Shown one piece after another: positions 36,838-48,620 of a stretch of 64,000 bases of DNA. Position 1 is the stretch's first letter. Every line of letters starts with the position of its first letter. The translations under genes were made by a program, and so were the position numbers. Under the pieces are notes generated by a model, which was not told the DNA's origin, made no database searches, and worked only from the letters and a program-made list of their open reading frames with translations. The stretch is from the NCBI GenBank assembly GCA_027625915.1, contig JANTQA010000026.1, positions 1,736,001 to 1,800,000 of the forward strand, written 5' to 3'. The stretch comes from Anaeramoeba flamelloides (lineage: Eukaryota > Metamonada > Anaeramoebidae).

Positions 36838-37982
36838 TAGTTACTCTTATTTATTTATTTTTTCCATAGGTTATAGAGTGGTTATTTCACGAGGATACAA
36901 TTAAATACTGATATAGGAAACTTGATTTATCAGCTTTAGAGAGATGAGTTATAATTTTTCAAAAATAAATTTCATTTTCTCCAATGAAATTTTCAGTCAA
37001 ATGATCTGATCCTATTTTGTTTGTATTTTTGGATCAAATTAGAAAAAGAAATATTTACCAAAGAATTTAATTTTGATGAAATCTCACTATTAGTCATTTC
37101 TGTAGTCCGTATGAACAAATAACCTTGAACTTTTAATCTTATTTTAAAAATCGAAAAAAAAAAATCAAATATTGTATCCTTGAAGATCTGAAACATTATA
37201 TTTTATTCACAAAAATTCTTTTAATTTCTTGAAATTTAAAAGATTAAAAAATATTCTTTTTCAAATACTTAAGAGTATAAACAACAAACTGTTAGTATTA
37301 AAATCGGTTATTTGATAATATCTATTATTTTTTATTTAGAATTTTTATTTTAATAAATTTTTGTTTCAAAATCTTGAAAAAAAAATGAGAAATAATTGTA
37401 AATTCTATTGATACATTTAATCTTAGGTTATTATTAACTTGCTGGGGGGGGGGTAATATTGGGTTATTAATTATTGATTAACAAAAAATCAAATTAAAAA
37501 GTATTTCTTTAGATTATAAGTTATATTTTCCAGATTTTAAAAAAGTATTTTGGAAGAATTTTTAATTTTATTCGATTGTTTGATTTTTTTTCTTGTATTT
37601 TTTTTAATTCAATAAAAAGAAAAAATTGAATTGAACTGTTCTTTGAATTAAAAAATTATATTTTTTTCAAGTTTAAAATAAATATTGTAATTTTTTAGAA
37701 ATTAAGTAGATTTTTTCTTCTGGGTTATTTAAAAACTGATGGGTTTTATTTTTAAAGTGTATTTTTGTACACTTTATTTTACAGACGATATGATTACTTT
37801 CTTTTTTTCAATAGAAAATATTTTTTTTTAAACAATTTGTTAAAATGTTGAATTTTGAACTTTTCAAAAATGAGAAAAATGGTTTAGACAATTATAAACT
37901 AGAGTTAATTTCGGAAAATAGCATTAAAGGTTAGTTTGATTTTGTCGTAATCAGATTTGAATTTCATTTTTCAATTTCTGGA
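36838..37982. repeat. Dispersed non-coding repeat family F (copy 2)
   Basis: Colinear with 13.02-14.09 kb; its last 130 bp align instead with 46.49-46.6 kb (ATTTCGGAAAATAG versus ATTTCTGAAAATAG, and TTTCAATTTCTGGAT versus TTTTAATTTCTTGAT). It contains a G10 run at about 37444-37453. It ends abruptly where a family B MITE is inserted. The 67-codon minus-strand frame at 36993-37196 lies inside and is not a gene. Confidence 0.75.
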
Positions 37983-38474
37983 TAGAGCAGTGAAAAAAAT
38001 ACCGGACCTGAAAAAAATCCCTGACAAGATTTTTAATTGTGAATATTAGTAAAATTATTGTGTAATTTCATTTATTTACAACTAAATTCCTTTTTTTAAG
38101 AATCCAACTTTTTCAATTATAACTCCCCCACTTATTAGAATGATGATTGATGAAATCACACTTGTTCAAAACACCATTTAATCAATCAAAAAACAAGAAG
38201 AAAAATTATCATTTTCCAGACTCTAGTAAACCTCAATAAAACTCGATTGTTTTTCAAAAAAAGTTGATCAACATTAGGCTATCAAACAATTACTCGAGTA
38301 TTCTAGAGACACCTTACTTTGATGGACTTTAGGTAGGTTTATTACTAATCTCATAAAAAAATTGGTTATTTATAATAAGGATTTGATTGAAATTATACAA
38401 AAATTTTACTAATAATCACAATTAAAAATCTTGTCGGGATTTTTTTCATGTCCGGTGTATAATTTCCCAACTAT
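37983..38474. mobile_element. MITE family B (copy 2), nested in repeat F
   Basis: TA precedes GAGCAGTGAAAAAAATACCG; the far end is the inverse, ending GTCCGGTGTATAATTTCCC near TA. The interior is the reverse complement of the copy in USP intron 2. It interrupts repeat F, so it is younger than that duplication. Confidence 0.85.
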
Positions 38475-40817
38475 ACGGTAAAATTTTTTAAATTTACCAT
38501 TAAATTAACGAAAAGATTTTTTTAGTTGACAAGTCCCTTAAATAAAATTGTTTTATCCAATTTTTCTTTGGGTTTTCTAGATTAAAAAAATCAAACTAAA
38601 AGTATCAACTCTTTTTATTAAAAACTTGTGGAAAAAAAAAAAAAGTCTTTTAAAAATGATAATTTATTTCTCCTAAGTTTATAAAGAGGTTTGTTTATCA
38701 AGTTTAATTTCATCTTTCGAACAGGTGTTATCTAGAAACCTTATTTATTTAAGTGTTGGGCGGTTAATAAAATCGATTTAATATTTGTACTGAGATGTTC
38801 AAAAATTTCGAAAAGTTTTTATCCCAATAAATCTTATCCAAATTACTAAAAAATATTAAAAAATGTTGTATTTTGTTTTTTTAGAAAAAAAATCATCAAA
38901 TAAACTATTTTTTTTTACCATAGTAGTATTAATAACCCTGAAATGGTCTAAAATACAAATAGTTCAGAAATTTTAAAAAAAAATTATTTATTCATAATAT
39001 TTTTGTTCTTGTCAGGTTTAACAATTCTGAAACCCAGTGCTTTTACCAACTATTTGTTGTGCTATTTTAATCTAATCACCAAAAAATTCCAATTACTGGT
39101 ATTTGAATTACAAATGGGAAAAATTTTTACTTCATTTTCATTTTCCTTTTTTCTTTTGGAGTTTTTAACGAAACAACCTTCTTCGTTTTGAACTTTCTTT
39201 AGGAAAGAAAAATTTGAAAATCAAACAAAAATATTTTCCCATTTGTAATTTAAATAACAGTAACATGAGCCAAAATTTTGATAAATAAACATCATGAAAT
39301 CAACAAAAACATTGATGAAAATGTAGGGGTGTTTCTTTTCTCTGAAAAGATATCAAAATATTGTAAAATAATTAAAAAAAAACAAACCTATTGGAATTAA
39401 TTTGTAACTAATATAGTAATTAATTCCTTTTATCAAATAGTACTAAGCCAATGGTTTGATCCTTTTATTTCAGAAAGTTGACATTGTTCTAAAAATTAGT
39501 AGCATCGAATTTACCCTTCTTTATTAACCAAAAAAGATTGCAAATGTTCATATTTTGTAGAAATTTAAAAACTTTCAGAATTTTTCTACAAAACTCCTAA
39601 AATGAATTTTATTTTTTTACTTTCCAAATTCTCGTAAAACATATTTTTAGCCAGTGTATTTTTGAACTAAACATTATTACATTTGAAAGAAGAATAGTAA
39701 GAGGCTCTTGATTCACAAACTATTGAAATAAATTTCGAATTTGGATTGGAGAAAATAGTTGTTTTCTGAATTACAATATTTTGCAAGAAAAACATAAATT
39801 TCACACAGTTCAAGATTTCTGATACAACACTCTTTTAAGGAAAAAAAATATGGGTGGTAAGAAAAGTAAGATCAATAGAACATAAAAATCAGATAATTTC
39901 TAAAGATTCAAAAGGCGAAAAGATTTATAACTTGAAATTTTATTTGGAAGACAGTTACAAATTTTAATCTTATTAACCGTTTCTCTTTTTAGTATGATGT
40001 GATGTAAGTGACCAATGATTTTAACTTTCACTCATCAAATGAAAAAGATTTTCTAAATATTGTCGAACTGAAAGAAACAAACCCAAAGGTTGTCAACATC
40101 TTTGAAACAAGAAATCTTGATTTGTTAAAGATATTTTAATAATGAAATATTCTAAAATTGAAAAGATTCAATTCTTTTGTCCAAATTGAAATACTCTTTT
40201 ATTTTTATGTCAAAAAACTAAAAAGAAGAAAATTTTGAATTGTCCAGTCGTTAAAAAAAAAGTATTCACGATTGATTGTAAAAATAAAGCCTTTCTTTTT
40301 TTCAACAAAACAACAAATATTTTTTTCCACAATTATCTTTTTTTTAGAGATCTAACCTGACCAGCTAATACAATGCTGAACATAGTATGGACACATTTTA
40401 CTCTTTTCAAATACCAATAAAACCAAAAAAAATAATGAATGAGTAAATTAGTGTTTTCCAAATTAGATTGGAAAACTTTGCAGATTTTCAACCTTTTTTT
40501 CATTAATAAAAAATTTTCTTTCATCATCTTTTTTTAAATTTAAAGATAATGACGTAAATTTGAAAAAAAAAAAAACAATTGGTTAATAAGATTGAAAAAT
40601 CCAACTGTGATCTTTGTGTGAACAAATCTCCGAAAAGAATCTTATTTGTAATAATTTTTAATTTTTTGGTACATTCAGTTTTGAATAAAAGTAAACCAAA
40701 TAAAAAGTTTTGAAAAGAAAGAGAGGCAGCGTTTTCAAGCTAAAATAAAGAATATATTTCGTTTCCATTTCACATAATAACAATAATTTTTTTCATTTTT
40801 TTTTTTTTTTCACCTTC
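38475..40817. other. Spacer upstream of the acyltransferase gene
   Basis: No gene is recognised; short frames at 39003-39191 (+) and 40333-40527 (-) lack any motif. The first few hundred bases may continue repeat F beyond the inserted MITE. A family J fold-back lies at 39092-39264. The last 30 bases before the acyltransferase ATG are a T/C-rich tract (TTTTTTTTTTTTTCACCTTC). Confidence 0.5.
39092..39264. repeat. Fold-back MITE family J (copy 1)
   Basis: Inverted ends: TTACTGGTATTTGAATTACA then AATGGGAAAA on the left, and TTTTCCCATTTGTAATTT then AAATAACAGTAA on the right. The interior TTTTTACTTCATTTTCATTT is shared with a second copy at about 60.28-60.47 kb. Confidence 0.7.
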
Positions 40818-42203
40818 ATGTTACGAAATTTAACCAGATTTGAAAGAACATTTACTGACAACTCAATAAAATTTGCTGTTAGGTGGCAAGTTTCTGGGCC
40901 TTTAACCGAAGAAATTGTTGCAAAAACAATCAAAAGAATATATTTACATCAACCAACTTTACAACGTAAGCCGATTATTGACACCGAAAATGACAAAGTG
41001 TACTTTGTTGAGTGCCCCTTTGAAGAGTCCTTTAGCCTTCAAGTCTTTGAGCTTAGCGAAGAAAACCCAGAATTTTGGGCTGACAAAACTGTTGAAATAT
41101 TAGACTCTGTGAGAAACGATAAAAGCGACAAGCTGACAAGGGTACTTTTTTTCAAAAATCCTAATTCAGAAAATGGGCCTCATGAAATGAGCTGTGTTTT
41201 TGACCACCTTATGTTTGATGGCAGATCTAGTTTTAATATTGTTTCTGATTTTATGCGATTTGTTGTGCCAAAAAATAAGAAAAAAAACCAAAATGAAGAA
41301 GAAGAAGAAGAAGAAGAAATTGTGCCACTAGAACCAAAAGACTTTAATTTTACCGAACACTCGAAATGCACAAAAAGACAATTAGGAGAAACCAAATTTA
41401 CTGGGTTCGATTTCAAAAAGCTGACACAAATCCTTGGCCCAAAGCCCGACCATCAACCATCACTGAAAGTGCCACCCAAATTCGAGGGTCAAAATAAATT
41501 CGGTTATATCGAAGGAAGCAAGCACGAAAGACTCCATTTTGTATTAGATGAAGAAACAACTTCAAAGTTGCTCAAAAAGTGTAAGCAATATTCCGTCAAG
41601 CCCTTTACGTTTTTAACAGATGTTATGTTTGCCTCTATGAACTCGTTTTGGAATGAAAACAAAGAATCAAAGATTCTTCCTGGTATATTTGTCGACACAC
41701 GTTCGCATTATGAGCAACCCCTCGAGAATTGGTATATTGCTGCATCCTCTTGGCCTTCCGAACTTGAAGAAAGAGTCATCAATGGCGAGACGCTCTTTTG
41801 GGAATTAGCCAAAGCAATGCAAAAAGAAATTGATTTCCAAATAAACGAAGGATGCATTTTGCAAAACATCCTATACATGGCTGCATCAAAGGTCAGAAAC
41901 TTTGGCATCCCCACATCCTCCGCAGTGAACAACTATGGCTGCTATGAAAAGCTTAACCACCCAACAGAAAACGGTGCCTTCACTTTGAATGATATCCACA
42001 TAATGGGGCTATCCTACCCTCCTTTGCCAACAATCCAACTCAGTACTTATTCAGTAAAGGGCAAAATAAAACTCGTTCCTTTATTCTCGAGACAGGTTTA
42101 CAAACAAGAAACAGTGATCAAATGGATGACAGAAAGCTATCTTGTCATGCTTAATAAAATTATTGACTCAAATAATGATCTGTCCTTCTCCCAATTAAAT
42201 TAA
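40818..42203 (+). CDS. Condensation/alcohol-acetyltransferase-like acyltransferase (CAT-like fold)
   Basis: Intronless, 461 aa, ATG (MLRNLTRFERTF) to TAA; this length is usual for the two-lobed CAT-like fold. The catalytic HxxxD motif is H130-L-M-F-D134-G (in VFDHLMFDGRSS). A second-lobe motif, VNNYG (N371-G374), sits where PapA/alcohol-acetyltransferase enzymes have a SN-x-G-type motif. Family knowledge: such enzymes move an acyl group from CoA or a carrier thioester to a hydroxyl or amine; the general base is the HxxxD histidine. The substrate cannot be inferred. A Glu run at about residues 160-168 is the only low-complexity insert. Base composition is clearly higher in GC than the neighbours (one 60-base line at 41701 is 50% GC, against about 22% in the USP gene). 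With no introns and isolated context, this makes a horizontal origin plausible but unproven. No signal peptide or membrane segment is seen. Confidence 0.85.
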   Translation: MLRNLTRFERTFTDNSIKFAVRWQVSGPLTEEIVAKTIKRIYLHQPTLQRKPIIDTENDKVYFVECPFEESFSLQVFELSEENPEFWADKTVEILDSVRNDKSDKLTRVLFFKNPNSENGPHEMSCVFDHLMFDGRSSFNIVSDFMRFVVPKNKKKNQNEEEEEEEEIVPLEPKDFNFTEHSKCTKRQLGETKFTGFDFKKLTQILGPKPDHQPSLKVPPKFEGQNKFGYIEGSKHERLHFVLDEETTSKLLKKCKQYSVKPFTFLTDVMFASMNSFWNENKESKILPGIFVDTRSHYEQPLENWYIAASSWPSELEERVINGETLFWELAKAMQKEIDFQINEGCILQNILYMAASKVRNFGIPTSSAVNNYGCYEKLNHPTENGAFTLNDIHIMGLSYPPLPTIQLSTYSVKGKIKLVPLFSRQVYKQETVIKWMTESYLVMLNKIIDSNNDLSFSQLN

Positions 42204-43109
42204 AATTGAAAGTTATATTTTACTAGAAATAAAAAGTTTCTTTGGGAAATTTTCGAGTTAATTTTTTTTTAAAAATTAATTTTCAAAAATACTCATCATT
42301 TATTTTTATCTTTATTTTTCCTTTTTTATTTGTCTTTTTTGAATTTTATTTGATCACAAAGAAGGATACAATATTATTTATTTTGATTATTCAAGAATTA
42401 AGTACAGCTTTTCCAACTAGACAGTGAAAATTTATAAGACATGGTAATTGGTTGTCTATTATATAATTGTGTATTATGAAGAAGAAAATTCAATTTCGAT
42501 CATAAAAAAAAATCCTCAATTTCTCATACTTCATTACTGTTATTTTGTTTGGAAAAATCAAGACAAAAATTAAATTTCAAAAGAAAAGAAATCACAGAAA
42601 TCACAGAAATCCTAGAACTTGAAAATCTTTTTCGATCTTCGTTTTTTAATTGTAACAACCTGAGATTTAGAAAATTTTGGAAATTGAAGATCCTCATTCA
42701 TGAAAGTTTTTTTATCAATTAGTTTGTAAATTTCCAAAGTAAACAAAAAATTGCGAACATAATTTTTTTTTCTTCTATTATAAATTTTATGGTTTATGAT
42801 AAACTTTTATCACTATTTTAATGCTTGAAATACAGGATATAATTTCAGAATAGAAAACCAATTTCTATGTCTTATATATTTTTACTGAAGTGTTGGAACG
42901 GATCTCTCAACCCAGATATTTCCCTTAACACCCTGAATTGATACAAATTCCATCCAGTTTATAATAAAAGATAAGAAAGGATATTGATGAACTAATATAT
43001 TGTTTTTCTTATTTATCTTAAATCCAGATTTGAATTATCATTAAAAGTCAAAATAGTTCAAACATAAATTGTTATGTTATTAATTGTTTTTTTTTTGATA
43101 TTGGAAAAA
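42204..43109. other. Gene-free spacer
   Basis: 3' flank of the acyltransferase followed by AT-rich sequence. There is a small tandem triple of AAATCACAG at about 42589-42611. No gene is recognised. Confidence 0.5.
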
Positions 43110-43970
43110 AAAAAAAATAATAATTATTTACCTCAAAATTATCCTATATAAAGCTATTTGTTTGAGTCAACTGTTGTATGGACTAGAATTATTTAGTTTC
43201 ACAAAAAAAGAATACGAAGAAATTGATATACTAATTAATCTCTATATTACAAAAATATTTAAAATTCAAAGATCTACTCCAGTCTTAGCGTATCGAAATG
43301 AAATCAACTTGTTACCCATTAAAACGATTGTAAACTTGAGAAAATGGAAATTTATCCAAAAACTTAACAAAATAAAATATAAAGAAATAGCAAAACTTAT
43401 GAAATTTGACTATAATCCAAACAAAGAAATAAATATTTGGAAAACAAAAAATATTAATAAACTAAAAATTAAGATAAAAAAACAATACTTTAATATTTTA
43501 AAAAACAATCAAAGTTGGAAAATTAAAGAATATTATAAAATTATTAAAAATGAAAACTTTAACTTTAAAATAAAAAACCACCTCAAATTTAAATCCAGTA
43601 CTACTTTTCTAAAATTTCGCACTTTTACGAACGGACTAAATAGATACTCATATGTCTTAAAAAAGAAATCAGAATATGATACATTTAAAAAATAAAGAAA
43701 AATGCAAAAAATGTGATTATTGTACTCAATATTATGAAAATATAAATCACTTTATTTGGTATTGTGAAAGATATATATTTATCAGAATCAAATGAAAAAA
43801 AAAAAAATAGCAAAAATTTTAGAAAAAAACTTATATAAAAATGTTATCCTTAGAAAGAATACTCAAAAGCTCCTTAATCTGGTTAATCAAAACTACGAAA
43901 AATTATTGTTCTAGTGAGAATTTTTCATCAAAACTCTTTTGGTTAGAAAACTTGTGGTATTGAAGAAAAA
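43110..43970 (+). mobile_element. LINE (non-LTR) ORF2 C-terminal fragment
   Basis: A frame open from upstream of 43162 to 43695 reads ...YKAICLSQLLYGLELFSF, then TKKEYEEIDILINLYITKIF and RNEINLLPI. This is the thumb/connection region that follows the reverse-transcriptase core in LINE ORF2 proteins. After one frame change near 43675 it continues as KEKCKKCDYC...NINHFIWYCERY, a C-x2-C...H-x4-C zinc knuckle like those at LINE ORF2 C-termini, and the frame then decays. The RT core itself is missing upstream, so this is a 5'-truncated copy, as usual for LINEs. It is better preserved than the fragment in USP intron 3 and shares the QL-YGL segment with it. The GC-richer segment at 44030-44160 (GCGCCCCACTCTTCGGAATC) may be its 3' UTR. 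Confidence 0.85.
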
Positions 43971-45634
43971 ATGAAAATAAAAAAAATGAAAATAAAAACT
44001 CCTAAAATAGTAAGAAAATATACAAATTCGGGTACATAGCGCCCCACTCTTCGGAATCGTGGAATACCAATTTATTAATCACAGTTTGTGGAATCTTATT
44101 ATTAATAATCTTTCTATCGGGTTTTTACCCCTCCTGTTTCAGGACGTGGATAATTTTTAATTTGGTCATGTAAATGATATAATATTTTTTTACTTTAATG
44201 TTTTAATTATTTTTCTTCTTCTATTTTTTTTTATTTAGTAAATTTTCTTTGATTACTCCTTTCTCAAAATAAATAAAAATAATAATTATTCATTTTTTGT
44301 TATTTTTCTTGAAATATTTTTATTTTTTTTTTTACTTTTTTAAAATAAAAAATTTTATAACAATATCAATATTCCAAAATACTGTTACATTGATTTATTA
44401 ATAATAAAAATCAAAAAACATTTGCTAATTTGATGATAAAACAAATAAATTAAAAAAAAAACCATTAATGTGTAATTCTTTGTTTTTTCAGAAAAATTTT
44501 AATGTCTATTAAATAAAGAGAAAAATGAAATTTTTTATTTCTTTTTAGAATTAAAAGTTTAATATGAATAATTTTGAAAAAAAATGAAATGTATACAATC
44601 GACATTAATTAAAAAAACAAAACAAAAATGTAAATTTGGTTTCTTTTTGTTCATTAGAATTAAGCCCATGAAAACCGTTTTAATATATAAAGTAAGCGAA
44701 ACTTCAAATTAAAAAAGAAACATAAAATAACATTTATCTATTATTCTAAAGATAATATAACAATATTTGAAACCAAGAAATTTTTTTTTCTTATTTTTCT
44801 TTTCGTTGTTAGAAAAATTTGAAAAAAAAATATTTATGAAAATTGAATTTGTCCATCTAAATTAATCTAAATACCAGTAAATAAAATTTAATTTATGACT
44901 TCTTATCAAATAAGATTGTTTATTTTATATCTAGATTTTAAAAAGTCAAAAATTAAAAAAAAAAAAATACAAAAAAAAATACTATTATTAATCTGACTGG
45001 AACTATTTTTCCGCTTATTTAAATTTAAAAAATTCTTTGTTGAAAAAACTTCCAAATTTTGACATGAAAAAAAATATTATTATTTTTTCTTTATTTAATT
45101 AATATTTTTATTTTTTTTTAAATTATTTATTATCAAATATATATATATATGTACATATATTAAAATGGAAATCAATACATAAAATAAATTTTCGATGTGG
45201 TGTCAAAATATATTACATAATGAATAAATTATATATTAAATTAATTAAGGCAATGTTGGAGTATAAAGATACAAAAAAACTTAAAAATTCAAGTAAAATA
45301 AAATATGTTTTACTCATTAAAAATAAGAATTTTTCATATTTAAACTATTCTTTTCATAACAAAATATTTTATTTTAATATTTTTTGTTTGAAAAATAATA
45401 AAATCACCAGAAATAAGAAAAAAAATTGATAAATCTTATAAAAAAGTTTTAAAAGTATTTTTTTAAATTAAGCTTTTTTGTTAAAATTTTAACCCACTTT
45501 AGAATCTTAATGAAATATTTCTTGAGGGTTTTATCCCATTTTCTTATCAAATTTTTTTTTCAATTTTTGAATTCAAATACATTTTTATGAATTTAGATGT
45601 TTTTATATATTTTTCTTCTTTCTTTCTGAATATG
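43971..45634. other. Gene-free spacer, possible LINE 3' tail at its start
   Basis: The first 200 bases include an unusually GC-containing string (GGGTACATAGCGCCCCACTC) and are possibly the LINE 3' UTR. The remainder is poly-A/T-rich with a TATATATATATGTACATATAT patch at about 45138-45160. The 69-codon frame at 45220-45429 is low-complexity K/N/I and not supported as a gene. Confidence 0.45.
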
Positions 45635-46187
45635 TTAAGGTTTACAATCCCCGAAACTGGAAAAAAAGATTATCTTGTATTGGGTGTGTCAACTTGTTAT
45701 TTTGGTTCTTAGCTGATCGATCCACAACAAAGTTTGGATCCCATATGTAGTTGAAAAAGGCTATTTTTGTCATTTTTTTTTTTTTCCGAAATCCAGATTG
45801 ATTAGTCTAAGATTAATTGATTGGAAGATATTTAATTAGTAATTGAGTTTTTTGTTTTCTATGTTGAAATTTTTATTTACGCTTTGTATTATTTGATGCT
45901 TGTAAAAAAATTTTTTTTTATTTACTCCTAACCCTGTAAAAGGAAAATGATAATTTCAATTGACAAACCAAAAATTAACACTTTCAGTTCAATACCTTCC
46001 AATCAATTAATCTTAGACTCATCAATCTGGATTTCGGAAAAAAAAAAAAATGACAAAAATAGCCTTTTTCAACTACCTATAGGATCCAAACTTAGTTGTG
46101 GATCGATCAGCTAAGAACCAAAATACAAAGTTGGCACACCCAATACAAGATAATTTTTTTTCCAGTTTCAGGGATTGTAAACCTTAA
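45635..46187. mobile_element. Long-TIR DNA element flanked by TTAA
   Basis: TTAA at 45635-45638 and 46184-46187 brackets inverted arms of about 185 bp that begin GGTTTACAATCCC. The arms agree closely by eye (for example CTTGTATTGGGTGTG, TTAGCTGATCGATCCACAAC, TCCGAAATCCAGATTGAT). The centre of about 170 bp has no coding capacity. A TTAA target is the hallmark of piggyBac-type transposition, but the terminus does not start with the usual CCC, so the superfamily is tentative. The small frame at 46096-46311 spans the right arm and is not a gene. Confidence 0.85.
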
Positions 46188-46319
46188 ATTTAGATTTACT
46201 TTTTCTTTTGTTTTTCAAATATTTTTTTTTCTCATATTGATACTTTTTTTTTCAAATTTAAAAAATTTTGTTGTAATTATTTTGAATAAATGTATAGTTT
46301 TTTCTATTTAATTATTTGA

Positions 46320-46600
46320 TAACTTAGTGTTTTTCTTTTTAAAGTATACATTTTTGATTGTTTCTTCACAGTCAACAAAATTCTTCATTTTTTTCAAAGA
46401 AATAAATTATTATTATTTTTTTATGAAATAATTTGAAATTATTATGAATTTTGAACTTATCAAAAAACCGGGGCCAGTCACTCAAATTTAAAAAAAAAAT
46501 AATTCATTTCTGAAAATAGATCTAAAAAATTAATCTTGTTTTATGTTAATCATATTTTACTTTATATTTTAATTTCTTGATTTTAGTAATTTTTTTTTGA
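46320..46600. repeat. Dispersed non-coding repeat family F (copy 3, tail only)
   Basis: Shares TTTTTAAAGTATAC, TTGAATTTTGAACTT-TCAAAAA and the ATTTCTGAAAATAG...TTTTAATTTCTTGAT string with the tails of the other two copies. It starts close to the right end of the TTAA element, which may have truncated it. Confidence 0.5.
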
Positions 46601-47929
46601 ATTTTTTATTATATATAATTATTAGTTTACAAGTAATATAAAGTTGTGAAAAATTGGCTTTTTTATTAAAAGAGAAGAATTCCATTTTAATTTGATATGG
46701 GTTTATTACATAATACCATATTTAGTCCAAAGAAATTCTTTTTAATTCATTACAGCATATCATAACCCATAAAAATATTTTCATGATCTTTTCAAACTTT
46801 CAATCTAACAGTCTGGAAAATCTCAGTTTCATGAACTTTCATTTTTTTTCTAATTTAAAAAACTTGAAAGTTTATTGAAGCTCAAAAAGGATAAAAACAA
46901 ATAATTTTTAAAAAAGATAAGATCTCAGATTTATTTGAAATTTTTAAAGGCATCCAAATTAAAAAAATTAATTATTTTAGAAACCTGGAATTCTTTTTAT
47001 GAAAAGTCGAAACTCAACGAAACCTGTACAATTTACACCTTTTCAAAGTTTGGATTTAAAAAAAATTTCTTTGAAAGGTTTTGAATTTTCTATGATCTTC
47101 AAAGGGATTATTGTTTATCACACAGAAAAATTATATTAAATTATGTTGCTCTTGGGAGCAAGTCATATTAGTCAACATGGTTCAATGCTCCCCAAAAATT
47201 TATTAACTAGGCAGTGTTATTTTTTTATCTAATCGATGGAAATTTGTACTTGTAATTTTAAAAATCCAAAAAAATATTGAAAAAAATTTATTTTTGAAGA
47301 AAAATTTTTAGGATAAAACATCAATTTGTACAGTCTTCAAACTTTATAGTTGAAAGATATCTTTCCTAAATTTGTTTCAAAATGTAGATTATTATGTCAA
47401 ACAATTCATTTTTTTGAAAATTTTATGTTGTGAACAGAAGAGATTCATTTTGTATAATTGTTTTCAAAAATGTTTTAAATATATTGATATTTTAATGAGC
47501 TTCCTAAAAAGGAAACTCAAAAATCAACATTCTTTGGGTTTTATACAGGTGATTACTGAGCTATTCTTTGAAATTAAAAAAATGAAACTAATAGTTACAT
47601 TTTGCGGTTCTAAATATGACTTATTAAATAAGAGAATACTCTTATTATGATATCTATCTTCGATTTAGAAAAGCAATTAAAACAAAATTTTGAAAATTCC
47701 AATTTTTAATAGTGATCATTTATAAAAAATGTAAGAATTTATTATATAATAATCTACATTATATATTTTTTTTAAGAGCCGCAGATTTCGTTTAAACATA
47801 AACTTCTAATATTATTTGTACCTAATTATAATATGAATTAATGATAGAGGAATCTAGAATAACTTTAATCCTTAAGTTCATTAAAAATTTGAAATAATTT
47901 GAAATAATTATCCCAGGAAAAAATTTTCA
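46601..47929. other. Gene-free AT-rich spacer
   Basis: No gene is supported. The 92-codon frame at 47372-47650 has no recognisable motif and sits between repeat segments. By position this could be the middle of a large F-G repeat. Confidence 0.4.
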
Positions 47930-48620
47930 AATCTTTTCAAATTGTAAAATGATTGTTAAGACTCTGATCATTTTGCATGGATTTGATCCATACCCAAGGA
48001 CTGGCTTGATATCAAAAAAGGGTATTGTAGAATTATCCTTCTTGTGAATGATAAAATTCAAATAACAAAAAAAAAAAAAAAATGAGAGATCTTATTGGCT
48101 AAAAATTCAATCAAAAAAAAAGTTTAATGAATTTTCAAATTCAAAAAATAAAATTTTAAAAAAATAAATTGTTACTTTATTTATATTTCCAAAGTTCTAA
48201 ATTTCTTCAATTTAAAACAAATCGTTTTCTAAAAGTACACAATCAATTTAGTACCATTTAATCTAATTTGTGGTTATTTTGTAAAATTATACATTTAAAT
48301 ATTTTAAGCATTTTGTAACTTACTTTTTATAAAAAATAACTCATCTGAGAAATAAAAAAAAAGATTCAAAAAAAAATCTTTAAGAGATCTCAAAAAGGGT
48401 CAAAGAGTAACACTTCGAAACCCACAAAGTTTGTTTTCAAGATTATATATTCACAACCATTCAAATTGGAAATTTAGTCTCGCTCTTTGGTATTTTTTTC
48501 TTAAAATGCACTCTTTTTCCATTTTTGGTTTTTGGAGATCTATCACCTTTCACATTTGGTTAGTTTTTGAATTGTTATTAAAAACTCATAAACAGTACAA
48601 AAGTGTTTTTTCTTTTTTGG
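47930..48620. repeat. Dispersed non-coding repeat family G (copy 2)
   Basis: Colinear with 14.70-15.61 kb in the same orientation. Landmarks are GATTTGATCCATACCCAAG, CTAAATTTCTTCAATTT, CATTTAATCTAATTTGTGG, AAGAGATCTCAAAAAGGGTC and TTTGGAGATCTATCA. F-tail and G appear in the same order here and at 14-15.6 kb, suggesting one long ancestral repeat. Confidence 0.65.

Noticed and set aside
47372-47650. 92-codon frame between repeat segments
   Set aside because: It has no recognisable motif and lies within repeat-rich DNA; composition is that expected from random AT-rich sequence.
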